Positions 28,672-36,998 of a stretch of DNA of 64,000 nt are shown one piece after another. This stretch comes from DASWYT01 sp965246875 (GTDB lineage: Bacteria; Pseudomonadota; Alphaproteobacteria; Micavibrionales; SZUA-601): contig CBDFFU010000006.1 in NCBI GenBank assembly GCA_965246875.1, positions 496,001 to 560,000 on the forward strand. The letters are read 5' to 3'. Position numbers and translations under genes: made by a program. The first letter of the stretch is position 1. Each line of letters starts with the position of its first letter. Below the pieces are notes generated by a model. That model was given only the letters and a program-made list of their open reading frames with translations. It had not been told where the DNA came from and did not search any database.

Positions 28672-29604
28672 ATGTTACATCCCCGTTCTTTAATTTTTGG
28701 TACCCGCGCCAGTAAGATGGCGCGCATGATGGCGCATGATGCCAAATTGCTGATCGAAGCAGCTCATCCAGGATGTGAAATTACGGTGCAGGAATATCTA
28801 TCTGATGGCTGCAAAATTCCTGGTGATCTCAGATTGTTCGGCGGCAAAGGTACGTTTGTCAAAGACCTTGAAAAACGTTTGCTGAACAAGGAAATTGATG
28901 TTGCCATTCATTGCCTGAAAGATATGCCCGGCGACGAACCGATGCATCCCGATTTGCAACTCTTTTGTTTTCTCAACCGCAGCGACCCGCGTGACGTGTT
29001 GATCATGCGCCCCGGCATGAGTGAGCCGACCAAAAATCAGACATGTGTGTTAGCCACATCATCACCGCGCCGTCAGGCGATTTTAAAAAAATTATATCCG
29101 ATGGCGACCATCGTGCCAGTGCGCGGCAATGTGGACACGCGTTTGCAGAAACTCAATAACGGTGAATTTGATGGCATGGTGTTGTCACGGGCCGGATTGG
29201 GTTATCTGCACATGGAAGAGTATATCACCAAGACCTATGATCCGTCGGAAATGTTGCCGTCCGTCACCCAAGGCGTTTTGGCGTTGCAGGTCCGCAAGGA
29301 AGACGCTGAAAAATGCAGCCATTTGCGGAGCATTAATTCTGCAACGACAGAGCGTATTGTGGCCGCTGAACGCGCCATGCTGATGCATTTGCAAGGCACC
29401 TGTTATGCGGCCATTGCCGGTTTCTGCGAAGAGACAGCACAAGGTTTGACCATGCAAGGCATGGTCATGTCACCAGACGGCCAGACGATTATTACAGCTG
29501 AAGCCAAACAAGCGGCCGATTTGCCACCCGCTGCCCTAGGCATGGTGATTGCGCATCAATTGTTGCAACAAGGTGCGCGCGAACTGATCGATGCGCATGG
29601 GTAA
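28672..29604 (+). CDS. hemC: Porphobilinogen deaminase (hydroxymethylbilane synthase)
   Basis: HemC joins four porphobilinogen molecules into hydroxymethylbilane. The 310-residue product has 'IFGTRASKMARMMAHDAKLL', 'GKGTFVKDLEKRLLNKEIDVAIHCLKDMP' (with the catalytic Asp84), 'ATSSPRRQAIL', 'VPVRGNVDTRLQKL' and 'PSVTQGVLALQVR'. The dipyrromethane-cofactor Cys is Cys244 in 'LQGTCYAAIAG'. The protein departs slightly from the usual sequence around the cofactor Cys (GTCYAAIA rather than the common GGCxxPxG), but all key residues are present. Its 3' end overlaps the next gene by 14 bases. Confidence 0.95.
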   Translation: MLHPRSLIFGTRASKMARMMAHDAKLLIEAAHPGCEITVQEYLSDGCKIPGDLRLFGGKGTFVKDLEKRLLNKEIDVAIHCLKDMPGDEPMHPDLQLFCFLNRSDPRDVLIMRPGMSEPTKNQTCVLATSSPRRQAILKKLYPMATIVPVRGNVDTRLQKLNNGEFDGMVLSRAGLGYLHMEEYITKTYDPSEMLPSVTQGVLALQVRKEDAEKCSHLRSINSATTERIVAAERAMLMHLQGTCYAAIAGFCEETAQGLTMQGMVMSPDGQTIITAEAKQAADLPPAALGMVIAHQLLQQGARELIDAHG

Positions 29605-30934
29605 ATGTTGTGCCTGGCTTGTCATCTGCGTTGCCATCGTCTTCGGCAGCACATCCACCCATGCCCAAAGCTTGATCCGCGATACAGAGATTGAAACCGA
29701 TCTGCATGACATGGCAACGCCGATTTGGCAACAGGCCGGTCTGCAACCCAACAATATCCGCATCGTCATATTACAAGACAGCACATTGAATGCCTTTGTC
29801 GCCGGTGGACAAAATATCTTTCTCTATACCGGTCTTATCCTTGATACGCATGATATCGGCGAATTGCTGGGCGTTATTGCCCATGAAACGGGTCATATTA
29901 CAGGCGGACATTTGATCCGCAGCCGACAGAATGCCGAAAATGCATCCGTTGAATCGATCCTGGGCGGGTTGGCCGGCATTGCAGCAGGGGTCGCAGCCGG
30001 TGATGCAGGGGCCGGTATCGCCGCTATTTCAGCCAGCCAGCAAATGACGATGAACCGCATGCTGAAAAACAGCCGCACCTATGAATCATCTGCCGATCAA
30101 GCGGGTCTTAGCTATCTGGATGGTGCCGGCTATTCCGCACAAGGCACGGCAAATTTTCTGGCGCGTCTCGCCAACCAAGAAATGCTGCCGGACATTCAAC
30201 AATCACAATATATGCAGACGCACCCGCTATCATCACAGCGTTTGGACAGTGTCAAAGCGTTCGTGGCACACAGCCGGAACAGTAGCAAAGACTATCCGGC
30301 CAGTTTTGTCGCCATGCATGCGCGGATCAAAGCGAAAATCCAAGCTTTTATGAATCCGCAACTTGCCATGCAGGATTTTAAAGACAAGGATGATTTTGCC
30401 AGCCGCTATGGTTACGCTATTGCCCTCTACCGCACCAGCAAAGTTGATGACGCGTTGAGACAATTGGCGATTTTGCAAAAAGAACATCCGGATGACGGAT
30501 TTATCCCCGAAATGCGCGGACAAATTTTGTTTGAAAATGGCCGCATCGACGAGGCTATCAAAGCCGAAGAAACAGCCTCGGCACTGTTGCCTAAAGCTGA
30601 TCTCATCCGCTTGAGTTTGGGGCAGGCGTATTTGGAGTCGCGTGACCTTCGCGGTAACAGCAAAGCCATCGCCGTTCTCAATCAGGCCCGGCAGACCGAA
30701 AACCGGACACCGCTGTTATTTCGCCTGTTGGCCACGGCCTATGGCAGGGACGGGCAAGAAGGCATGGCCAAATTATCGCTGGCCGAAGAGGCCTTGCTGA
30801 AAAACGATAAATCCTTTGCCACGCAACAGGCCAGTGCCGCCCAACGACAATTGCCCAAGACGGCCACAGCGTCCCGCCAGCGCGCCCAGGACATCATTGT
30901 ATTTGTCCAACAAAGTCCCACAACAAAAAACTGA
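29591..30934 (+). CDS. Periplasmic M48 metalloprotease with TPR region (BepA-like)
   Basis: The 447-residue product has a signal peptide (AWLVICVAIVFGSTSTHAQ) and an M48 peptidase domain: 'LNAFVAGGQNIFLYTGLI', zinc motif 'VIAHETGHITGGH' near residue 97, and 'YESSADQAGLSYLDGAGY' with the third zinc ligand Glu. The C-terminal half (about 255-430) has helical tetratricopeptide-like repeats. This is the BepA (YfgC) architecture, a protease-chaperone acting on outer-membrane assembly. The start overlaps the end of hemC; two ATG codons (29591, 29597) are possible. Confidence 0.92.
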   Translation: MRMGKCCAWLVICVAIVFGSTSTHAQSLIRDTEIETDLHDMATPIWQQAGLQPNNIRIVILQDSTLNAFVAGGQNIFLYTGLILDTHDIGELLGVIAHETGHITGGHLIRSRQNAENASVESILGGLAGIAAGVAAGDAGAGIAAISASQQMTMNRMLKNSRTYESSADQAGLSYLDGAGYSAQGTANFLARLANQEMLPDIQQSQYMQTHPLSSQRLDSVKAFVAHSRNSSKDYPASFVAMHARIKAKIQAFMNPQLAMQDFKDKDDFASRYGYAIALYRTSKVDDALRQLAILQKEHPDDGFIPEMRGQILFENGRIDEAIKAEETASALLPKADLIRLSLGQAYLESRDLRGNSKAIAVLNQARQTENRTPLLFRLLATAYGRDGQEGMAKLSLAEEALLKNDKSFATQQASAAQRQLPKTATASRQRAQDIIVFVQQSPTTKN

Positions 30935-30978
30935 TAAACAATAGAATCGATTAAAGGTTAAAATTAAATAAAATTTTA

Positions 30979-31007
30979 TTGACATTATGCGTAATTAGCC
31001 TTATGTT
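30979..31007 (+). promoter_or_regulatory. Strong promoter of orphan gene at 31041
   Basis: TTGACA at 30979-30984 and TATGTT at 31002-31007 have a 17-base spacer. The surroundings are AT-rich. Confidence 0.65.
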
Positions 31008-31040
31008 TATTAATATGTAATTAATTTTAAGGAGATAAAC

Positions 31041-31598
31041 ATGCTGGAATTTTTAAAACCAAAATTTATCGCTCATTCTTCTTTATCCCAAAACAAGGTA
31101 CCACCGCTCGAGGTTGTTTCCTACGATAGTTGCATGTTTCTGCCACTAAATGCTTGCTGTGAACATGAACAACAGAATCCAACAACTCCGTCTATGGACG
31201 GTTATAATTTCGACATTACCGGCAGCGTGCAATTGCCGCATCAATCGCATCTGTCTGCGGTGCATTACGCGCATCCTTACATGGAACGTGTCATGATCTG
31301 TATTAAACGGTTTGACGAAAGCCAGATCAATTTTGAACACGCGCTGAATGCCGACATCAAAAAAGCGATTGCGGAATGCAATGCGTCCTGCCAGTCACAA
31401 AGCGTCGAGAAAATTTATGCGTCAGGACAGCATCTGATCCGGCTGGATATCATTCGCAACATTGTCCGCAAGGGCAATCTGGCGCAACCGGGTGCTGACA
31501 TTTTGGCCAAACTGGCCATGCCGCATTGCATGACCGAACACGGCGCCTTAAAACCCGGCATTCTCTATATGAGCTGTATCAGACGCCAATTCGATTAA
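31041..31598 (+). CDS. Orphan Cys-rich protein of unknown function
   Basis: The product is 185 residues and is not recognised. It contains several Cys (DSCMFLPLNACCEHE, ECNASCQ, MPHCM, YMSCI) that could form disulfides or bind metal, but there is no signal peptide. A perfect AAGGAG lies 7 bases upstream of the ATG, with a near-consensus promoter before it. It is convergent with the HExxH protein gene that follows, overlapping it by four bases (31595-31598). Confidence 0.6.
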   Translation: MLEFLKPKFIAHSSLSQNKVPPLEVVSYDSCMFLPLNACCEHEQQNPTTPSMDGYNFDITGSVQLPHQSHLSAVHYAHPYMERVMICIKRFDESQINFEHALNADIKKAIAECNASCQSQSVEKIYASGQHLIRLDIIRNIVRKGNLAQPGADILAKLAMPHCMTEHGALKPGILYMSCIRRQFD

Positions 31599-32308
31599 CG
31601 CGGAATGTCTTCCGTGCCGCGACATGGTGCTGCTGTTGCGTCATAGGATTCAACCGTATCGATTTGCGCCTGTCGCTGCTCACGCACCGGTTCGATATGA
31701 TGATGAATCACGTTCATTTGATTATCCAATGCATCTTTTAAACGTTGATACATGGCGTCCTGTTCAGTGACGGAAACGCCGCCCAGCATACCGGTTTTCA
31801 TCACATATTCAGTCAATGTTTGCGTGATGATCGGCTGGAAATCACGTAACAATTCGCGGTCGATATCGGCGTGGCGCAATTCATGTTTCAACACTGCGGC
31901 TTCGTAACAGGAATGCGGCTGAATTTCTTTGGCGATATAAATTTCCGGTTTGAGCTGAATAGTCAAATTCAAATTGGCATACCAGTAACAGCTTTTTTTC
32001 GTCAGCGGATTGGTCTGTGATGCAATCTTCGAATCCGCCATAAAAATAATCGGCCCGGACTTCATGCCATAGGTATGCGACAATTGATCGCTGGGGTAAG
32101 GCGAGGGATGCGATTTCATGCCGTCCAGTTCACGGAACGAGTAGTTGCGGTAGACAGGCGGGTCGAACATGGCAACCGACACCCGAATATCGGCATGTGG
32201 CATCTCTTTCGGACATTCTTGCAATAAATCAGACGGGCTGAACGCAAAGCCTGTAACTGGACACAATAAAGCCAGACCAAACATAAACAGGAAACACAGG
32301 CGCATCAT
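31595..32308 (-). CDS. Secreted HExxH protein, paralogue 1
   Basis: The roughly 237-residue product has a signal peptide (RLCFLFMFGLALLCPVTGFAF). The conserved core is 'SCYWYANLNLTIQLKPEIYIAKEI', 'CYEAAVLKHELRHADIDRELLRDF' with the metalloprotease-like HELRH. There is also a C-terminal helical part ending 'REQRQAQIDTVESYD'. The same order and spacing occur in the gene at 33391, and the two flank hemB. It is probably a periplasmic zinc-dependent hydrolase, but only the motif supports this. The start is uncertain (ATG at 32308 or 32305, no clear ribosome binding site). It lies 52 bases downstream of hemB and may share its transcript. Confidence 0.7.
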   Translation of the reverse strand: MMRLCFLFMFGLALLCPVTGFAFSPSDLLQECPKEMPHADIRVSVAMFDPPVYRNYSFRELDGMKSHPSPYPSDQLSHTYGMKSGPIIFMADSKIASQTNPLTKKSCYWYANLNLTIQLKPEIYIAKEIQPHSCYEAAVLKHELRHADIDRELLRDFQPIITQTLTEYVMKTGMLGGVSVTEQDAMYQRLKDALDNQMNVIHHHIEPVREQRQAQIDTVESYDATAAPCRGTEDIPR

Positions 32309-32360
32309 GATATCAGTATGACCACAAGCGCTTAACGCTTTCTCAAATTTGACAATGTGA

Positions 32361-33341
32361 TCACTGATCCTGTTGCCGACGCGCAAAATCCAAAGCGTGA
32401 TAGGTCAATATCACATCGGCACCCGCGCGCTTGAACGCGGTCAGGGTCTCATCGACGACACGCGCTTCATCAATCCAGCCGTTAGCCGCAGCTGCTTTCA
32501 CCATGCTGTATTCACCCGACACATTATAGACCGCAATCGGCAGGTCGCACCGTTCACGCGCATCACGTACAATGTCCAGATACGCCAAACCCGGTTTGAC
32601 CATGATGATATCGGCACCTTCTGCGATATCCAGCGCAATTTCCCGCATCGCTTCACGACGGTTAGGGGCTGCCATTTGATAGGTGCGGCGGTCGCCAAAT
32701 TGTGGTGTGCTGCCGGCCGCTTCACGAAACGGCCCGTAAAAACCGCTGGCGAATTTCGCACTGTAAGCCATGATCGGCATGTTTGAAAACCCATTGCCAT
32801 CCAAAGCCGAGCGGATAGCGCCAATGCGCCCGTCCATCATGTCCGACGGTGCAATCATATCGGCACCGGCTGCGGCATAACATAGGGCCGCACGCGCCAG
32901 TAGGGCAACGCTTGCATCGTTCGCAACATTACCATTCTCAATCACGCCGCAATGCCCGTGTGACGTGTATTCGCACAGGCATACATCCGGCACGATCAAC
33001 AATTCATTGCCAACCGCTTTGCGGATCGCGCGAATGGTTGACGGCACAATCCCGTCATCGGCATAACCGGTGCTGCCAAACTCATCTTTGTGATAGGGAA
33101 TGCCAAATAACATGATGGCTGAAATGCCCAGCCGCACAGCCTCTTCGGCCTGATGACAGGCATCGTCGATGGTCAGGCGTGATATGCCGGGCATTGACGG
33201 AATAGGCGTTGTCTCAGACTCTTCTGTCACAAACATCGGATATAATAAATCATCTGTCGTCACAATTGTTTCGCGCACCATGCGGCGGATCAGAGGAGAG
33301 CTGCGTAGACGGCGTGGTCGGTTGAGCAAATCAAGCATCAT
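32361..33341 (-). CDS. hemB: Delta-aminolevulinic acid dehydratase (porphobilinogen synthase)
   Basis: HemB condenses two 5-aminolevulinate molecules to porphobilinogen. The 326-residue product has 'LLYPMFVTE', the active-site Cys cluster 'DVCLCEYTSHGHCG', which marks a zinc-type enzyme, 'MAYSAKFASGFYGPFR' with the first lysine, and 'IIMVKPGLAYLDIV' with the Schiff-base lysine. The ATG at 33341 follows GAAAG; an upstream in-frame TTG at 33353 is rejected. It sits between two paralogous secreted HExxH proteins on the same strand. Confidence 0.97.
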   Translation of the reverse strand: MMLDLLNRPRRLRSSPLIRRMVRETIVTTDDLLYPMFVTEESETTPIPSMPGISRLTIDDACHQAEEAVRLGISAIMLFGIPYHKDEFGSTGYADDGIVPSTIRAIRKAVGNELLIVPDVCLCEYTSHGHCGVIENGNVANDASVALLARAALCYAAAGADMIAPSDMMDGRIGAIRSALDGNGFSNMPIMAYSAKFASGFYGPFREAAGSTPQFGDRRTYQMAAPNRREAMREIALDIAEGADIIMVKPGLAYLDIVRDARERCDLPIAVYNVSGEYSMVKAAAANGWIDEARVVDETLTAFKRAGADVILTYHALDFARRQQDQ

Positions 33342-33390
33342 ACTGTCTTTCAAAAACGGTCATCAATAAATACATGACCGGCTTATACGG

Positions 33391-34137
33391 TCATTGATAT
33401 TCCATGCCATCCAGTTCGCACTGGTCAGCGACCCGGTTATATTCGGTCAACGAGTCGATTTTCGCTTGTCGCTCAATCCGGTCCTGACGCATATGGTAAT
33501 GAATCGTTTGCACCTGATCCGACAAATCATCCATCAATTGTTTTTGAGCAATTTTCTCATCACCGAACGGGCTATGATCGATACGGCCATTTTTCTGCGT
33601 AAAGTTTTCGACCGTGTCATACAAAATATTCTGATAGTCACGCACCAATCCACGATCCACTTCGACATGTTTCATTTCATGCTCGATGATCGCATTGTAA
33701 TAACAGGTGTCTTCTGGAATTTCACGTGCGACGTAGATTGTCGGCTTCAAACGCAAGGTCAACGTAATAGTACGATACCAGAAACAGTTCTGCCGCACCT
33801 GTGGATTGTTCTGCCAGGCGATCGTCGTGTTAGTCTTGAGTTCGACCGGACCGCGCATCAGGCCGTTAACATGCGTCATACTGTTTTCACCATAGGGTGA
33901 TTTTGTCGACACGCTAAAATCCCGCAGCTCGTCACGCGATTTGGCGTGATTGATCAATGGTTCCGGCATCTCCAGATTGACATGGATAATCGTTTCCATC
34001 GCTGAATTCGACGGACAAATCGAGACATTGGGATTGGTTGGGAGTGTTTGGGCATAGCCGTGAACCGTCAGGGTCAGGCAAAACGCCATAACCCAGCTCA
34101 TCCGCAACAGACATTGAGAGATCCACCGATTCAGCAT
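33391..34137 (-). CDS. Secreted HExxH protein, paralogue 2
   Basis: The 248-residue product has a signal peptide (SWVMAFCLTLTVHGYAQT). It shares with the gene at 31595 the core 'NCFWYRTITLTLRLKPTIYVAREI', then 'CYYNAIIEHEMKHVEVDRGLVRDY' (HEMKH motif), and a C-terminal 'RIERQAKIDSLTEYN'. Conserved Cys pairs suggest a disulfide in the periplasm. The function is unknown; the motif suggests a zinc-dependent protease. It is upstream of hemB by 49 bases on the same strand, so the three genes may form one transcription unit. Confidence 0.7.
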   Translation of the reverse strand: MLNRWISQCLLRMSWVMAFCLTLTVHGYAQTLPTNPNVSICPSNSAMETIIHVNLEMPEPLINHAKSRDELRDFSVSTKSPYGENSMTHVNGLMRGPVELKTNTTIAWQNNPQVRQNCFWYRTITLTLRLKPTIYVAREIPEDTCYYNAIIEHEMKHVEVDRGLVRDYQNILYDTVENFTQKNGRIDHSPFGDEKIAQKQLMDDLSDQVQTIHYHMRQDRIERQAKIDSLTEYNRVADQCELDGMEYQ

Positions 34138-34284
34138 GTCATTGATATAAGGGCGTTAGCGGGTGGCTGCAAGCGCAACAAGGCGTGGAAAACACTGTAT
34201 CTTGTGAAAAAAGTGCAAGTGTGTCACCTTGGTGACAGTTTAACCGATGCCGGCCATCATGGCATCCCCCTTGAAAGGTCTGAC

Positions 34285-34581
34285 ATGCCAAATCCTGTTT
34301 TCTATTTGATCTTGGTGCTGTGCGACATCGTGTTTTGGGTGGTGCTGGTATCGGTAATCGTGTCATGGCTGGTGGCATTCCGGGTTTTGAATTTGTCCCA
34401 TCCCGGCATTCGCCGTGCCTATGAATTTATTACCGGCGTGACAGACCGTCTCTACGCGCCGATCCGCCGTGTCATGCCAACCGTGTTTGGTGGCGTCGAT
34501 ATTTCGCCAGTTGTCGTCCTGATCATTCTGAAATTGATCCAGTATACGATCGTGTGGCTCTCAACGCGGTTCGGTTTATAG
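34285..34581 (+). CDS. YggT family membrane protein
   Basis: The 98-residue protein has two hydrophobic blocks separated by the YggT motif 'DRLYAPIRRVMPTVFGGVDISPVVVLIILKLI'. This domain is associated with cell envelope and osmotic functions and with SepF-like roles in other phyla; the molecular activity is unclear. The ATG at 34285 follows AAAGG; the longer frame upstream is not supported. folD follows after 12 bases, probably in the same transcript. Confidence 0.9.
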   Translation: MPNPVFYLILVLCDIVFWVVLVSVIVSWLVAFRVLNLSHPGIRRAYEFITGVTDRLYAPIRRVMPTVFGGVDISPVVVLIILKLIQYTIVWLSTRFGL

Positions 34582-34593
34582 AGCTTTCTCAGT

Positions 34594-35439
34594 ATGACCG
34601 CACAGATTATTGACGGCCGCGCGCTAGCGGCCAAGCTGAATGACGAAACACAACAACATGCTGCAGTCTTTACGGCAAATATGGGTGTTGAACCGGGTTT
34701 GGCTGTGATCTTGATTGGCCATCATGCGCCGAGCGAAATCTATGTGCGCGTCAAATCAAAAGCGGCAGAGGCCGCTGGCATTAACGCTATTATTCACCGC
34801 TTTGATGCGGATATTGATCAAAATGCTATCGCGGATCTGATCACGGAATTAAATGCCGACCGGCATGTTCAGGGCATTTTGTTGCAATTGCCGTTGCCGC
34901 AACATTTGTCACAACAACAGCTGTTGAATTTAATTGCACCATCAAAAGACGTAGATGGCTTGACTATTTTAAACGCAGGTCGCCGTGGTCTGGGATTGCC
35001 GGCACATTTGCCTTGCACACCAAAAGGCGCGTTGCGCCTGATTAAATCGGTGCGCTCCGATTTAACCGGCTTACATGCCGTCGTCATTGGCCGTTCTGAT
35101 CTGGTGGGCAAACCTATGGCGCAACTGTTGCTGGCCGAAAATTGCACCGTGACACAAGCGCATCGCTACACACGCGACCTGCCGGAATTGTGTCGTCAAG
35201 CGGATATTCTTGTAGCGGCCGTCGGACAGGCACATCTGGTCAAAGGCAACTGGATCAAACCGGGTGCCATCGTCATTGATGTCGGGATCAACCGCATGGC
35301 TGACAACAGTTTACAAGGCGATGTCGATTTTGCCGAAGCACAGCAAACAGCCGGTTATATCACTCCGGTTCCGGGCGGCGTTGGCCCGATGACGGTGGCG
35401 TGCTTGCTGGAAAATTGTGTCGCGGTGATCGCGGATTAA
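34594..35439 (+). CDS. folD: Methylenetetrahydrofolate dehydrogenase/cyclohydrolase
   Basis: FolD interconverts 5,10-methylene-, methenyl- and 10-formyl-tetrahydrofolate with NADP. The 281-residue protein has 'MTAQIIDGRALAAKLN', the YxxxK catalytic motif in 'EIYVRVKSKAAEAAGI', 'GILLQLPLPQHL', 'KDVDGLT', 'VVIGRSDLVGKPMAQLLL' (NADP site) and the C-terminal 'TPVPGGVGPMTVACLLEN'. Standard length. It shares four bases of stop codon overlap with the convergent small gene that follows. Confidence 0.97.
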   Translation: MTAQIIDGRALAAKLNDETQQHAAVFTANMGVEPGLAVILIGHHAPSEIYVRVKSKAAEAAGINAIIHRFDADIDQNAIADLITELNADRHVQGILLQLPLPQHLSQQQLLNLIAPSKDVDGLTILNAGRRGLGLPAHLPCTPKGALRLIKSVRSDLTGLHAVVIGRSDLVGKPMAQLLLAENCTVTQAHRYTRDLPELCRQADILVAAVGQAHLVKGNWIKPGAIVIDVGINRMADNSLQGDVDFAEAQQTAGYITPVPGGVGPMTVACLLENCVAVIAD

Positions 35440-35717
35440 ACCACGATATTCACATACGATCCGCGTGGTGCGTTGGGATCAATCGTTGATGATGTCGACA
35501 CAAAATACTCTTTAAAGCCATCTTCTTTGGTCACAGACCGTGGCTGGGCAGATAATGTTTCGTCAGCCGCATTAAATTCGCTTTTACCAGACTGGTCGAC
35601 TTGCGTGGCAAAATTCTGGCTGCTTTTCTCGCGGGTCGTATTACGCTCAATGCCGGCAAACCGGGTGAGGGCCGTATAGGCCTGGGACAAACCGCCTTGT
35701 GGCAAGAAATCGCTCAT
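35436..35717 (-). CDS. Small hypothetical protein, convergent with folD
   Basis: The 93-residue product is not recognised. It is polar, with Ser/Thr and charged residues, and is likely to be disordered in its middle. The frame is well kept and the codon pattern resembles its neighbours. Its stop overlaps the folD stop. Alphaproteobacteria often carry such small proteins near motility or division genes, but no function can be given here. Confidence 0.5.
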   Translation of the reverse strand: MSDFLPQGGLSQAYTALTRFAGIERNTTREKSSQNFATQVDQSGKSEFNAADETLSAQPRSVTKEDGFKEYFVSTSSTIDPNAPRGSYVNIVV

Positions 35718-35900
35718 ACAACACCTTTTGCTTACTCTACACAGTATAAACCCGAAGATTTAAAAATATTTGAATAACATAAGCATTAAGACGTCGAAAA
35801 TCAAGCCATGCCCGCCCGATTCATCTTCTATCAATTATGATTCGCTATAATGAAAGGGTAGAAAACCAAATAATATGAATAGTTTAACGGAAATTTACGC

Positions 35901-36989
35901 ATGGACAACCCCATTATGGACTTTTCCAAACCCGAATATTTATACCGCCTGGCGCGCAGCGGCAGCGCCCATGACCGTATGGAACTGGCCACGTCGCTTC
36001 AGGATATCGTCCAGACCGAGCATCGGCAAACGGCCGTCGATATTTTGCTGTTGCTCCTCAAAGAAGCCGAACAGGATTTACGGATTGCGCTGGCAACGCA
36101 ATTAGCAACGCAGCCGCACTGTCCGATGGAGCTGATTCAGTTCCTGATTTATCAAAATCCATTTCCAGTCGCTGATCCGGTGTTGCGTTTGTCACCGTTA
36201 CTTGATAACGCAGAATTACTCAAAGTGCTGGATCATTTTGCGCATGATCCGGCTTATGCCCAAGCCGTTGCGCAACGCAAAATGATTTCAGCACAAATCG
36301 CGGCCCGTGTTCTGGAACAGGATAACAATGAGACCGCATATTTATTGTTGTTGCGCAATCCGGGTACGCAATTAAATGACATTTGCCTGGACTACCTGAC
36401 CGATATCGCCAAAAAACGCCCGTTGTTGCAACAGCCATTTTTGCAACGCAAGGAAGTCACACCAGAAATCGCAGCCAAACTATTCTGGCATGTGTCGGTA
36501 AAGTTGCGCCAGTTCATTCTCGATCAATTCCCGATGAGTGCGCTCAAGCTGGATCAATTGATGGATGAAGCAATCCAGCAGCGCGTCAATCTGAAAAGCG
36601 GTGTGTTCGCACTGACTGATCAGGCGAAAATCAAGGCGGAACGCGTTCAAGCAAATGGTGCCATTACGTCACGCCAGCCAATGGAAGCCTTGCGTCATGG
36701 CGATGTGCCGCTGTTCACCTGCTTGATTGCGCTACTGACACAAACCAAACCGGAACGTGTGCTTGATTTGCTGTTACAGGATACCACTGAAACACTGGCG
36801 GTCATCGCGCATACTTTGCGGTTAACGCGCGGTGACTTTAACGGGCTGTATCTGCTGTGGCGTCGGCAAGCCGAATCACACAGCGTTCTGCACGAAAAGG
36901 ACATTATCAGTGCCCAAGACCGCTTTGCGATGGTCACACCCCATTACGCGCGCGAAGCCATTGCGAAATGGCAACATAACAATGATTAG
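35901..36989 (+). CDS. DUF2336 domain protein
   Basis: The 362-residue all-helical protein resembles DUF2336 family members of alphaproteobacteria, with HEAT-like repeats: 'RMELATSLQDIVQTEHRQTAVDILLLLL', 'LRIALATQLATQPHCPMELIQFLI', 'PVADPVLRLSPLLD', and the C-terminal 'HYAREAIAKW'. Cysteine content is low and there are no membrane segments or catalytic motifs. Its role is unknown in this family. The ATG at 35901 is chosen; an ATG at 35916 is possible. It is convergent with pgk. Confidence 0.75.
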   Translation: MDNPIMDFSKPEYLYRLARSGSAHDRMELATSLQDIVQTEHRQTAVDILLLLLKEAEQDLRIALATQLATQPHCPMELIQFLIYQNPFPVADPVLRLSPLLDNAELLKVLDHFAHDPAYAQAVAQRKMISAQIAARVLEQDNNETAYLLLLRNPGTQLNDICLDYLTDIAKKRPLLQQPFLQRKEVTPEIAAKLFWHVSVKLRQFILDQFPMSALKLDQLMDEAIQQRVNLKSGVFALTDQAKIKAERVQANGAITSRQPMEALRHGDVPLFTCLIALLTQTKPERVLDLLLQDTTETLAVIAHTLRLTRGDFNGLYLLWRRQAESHSVLHEKDIISAQDRFAMVTPHYAREAIAKWQHNND

Positions 36990-36998
36990 ATTAGGCGC

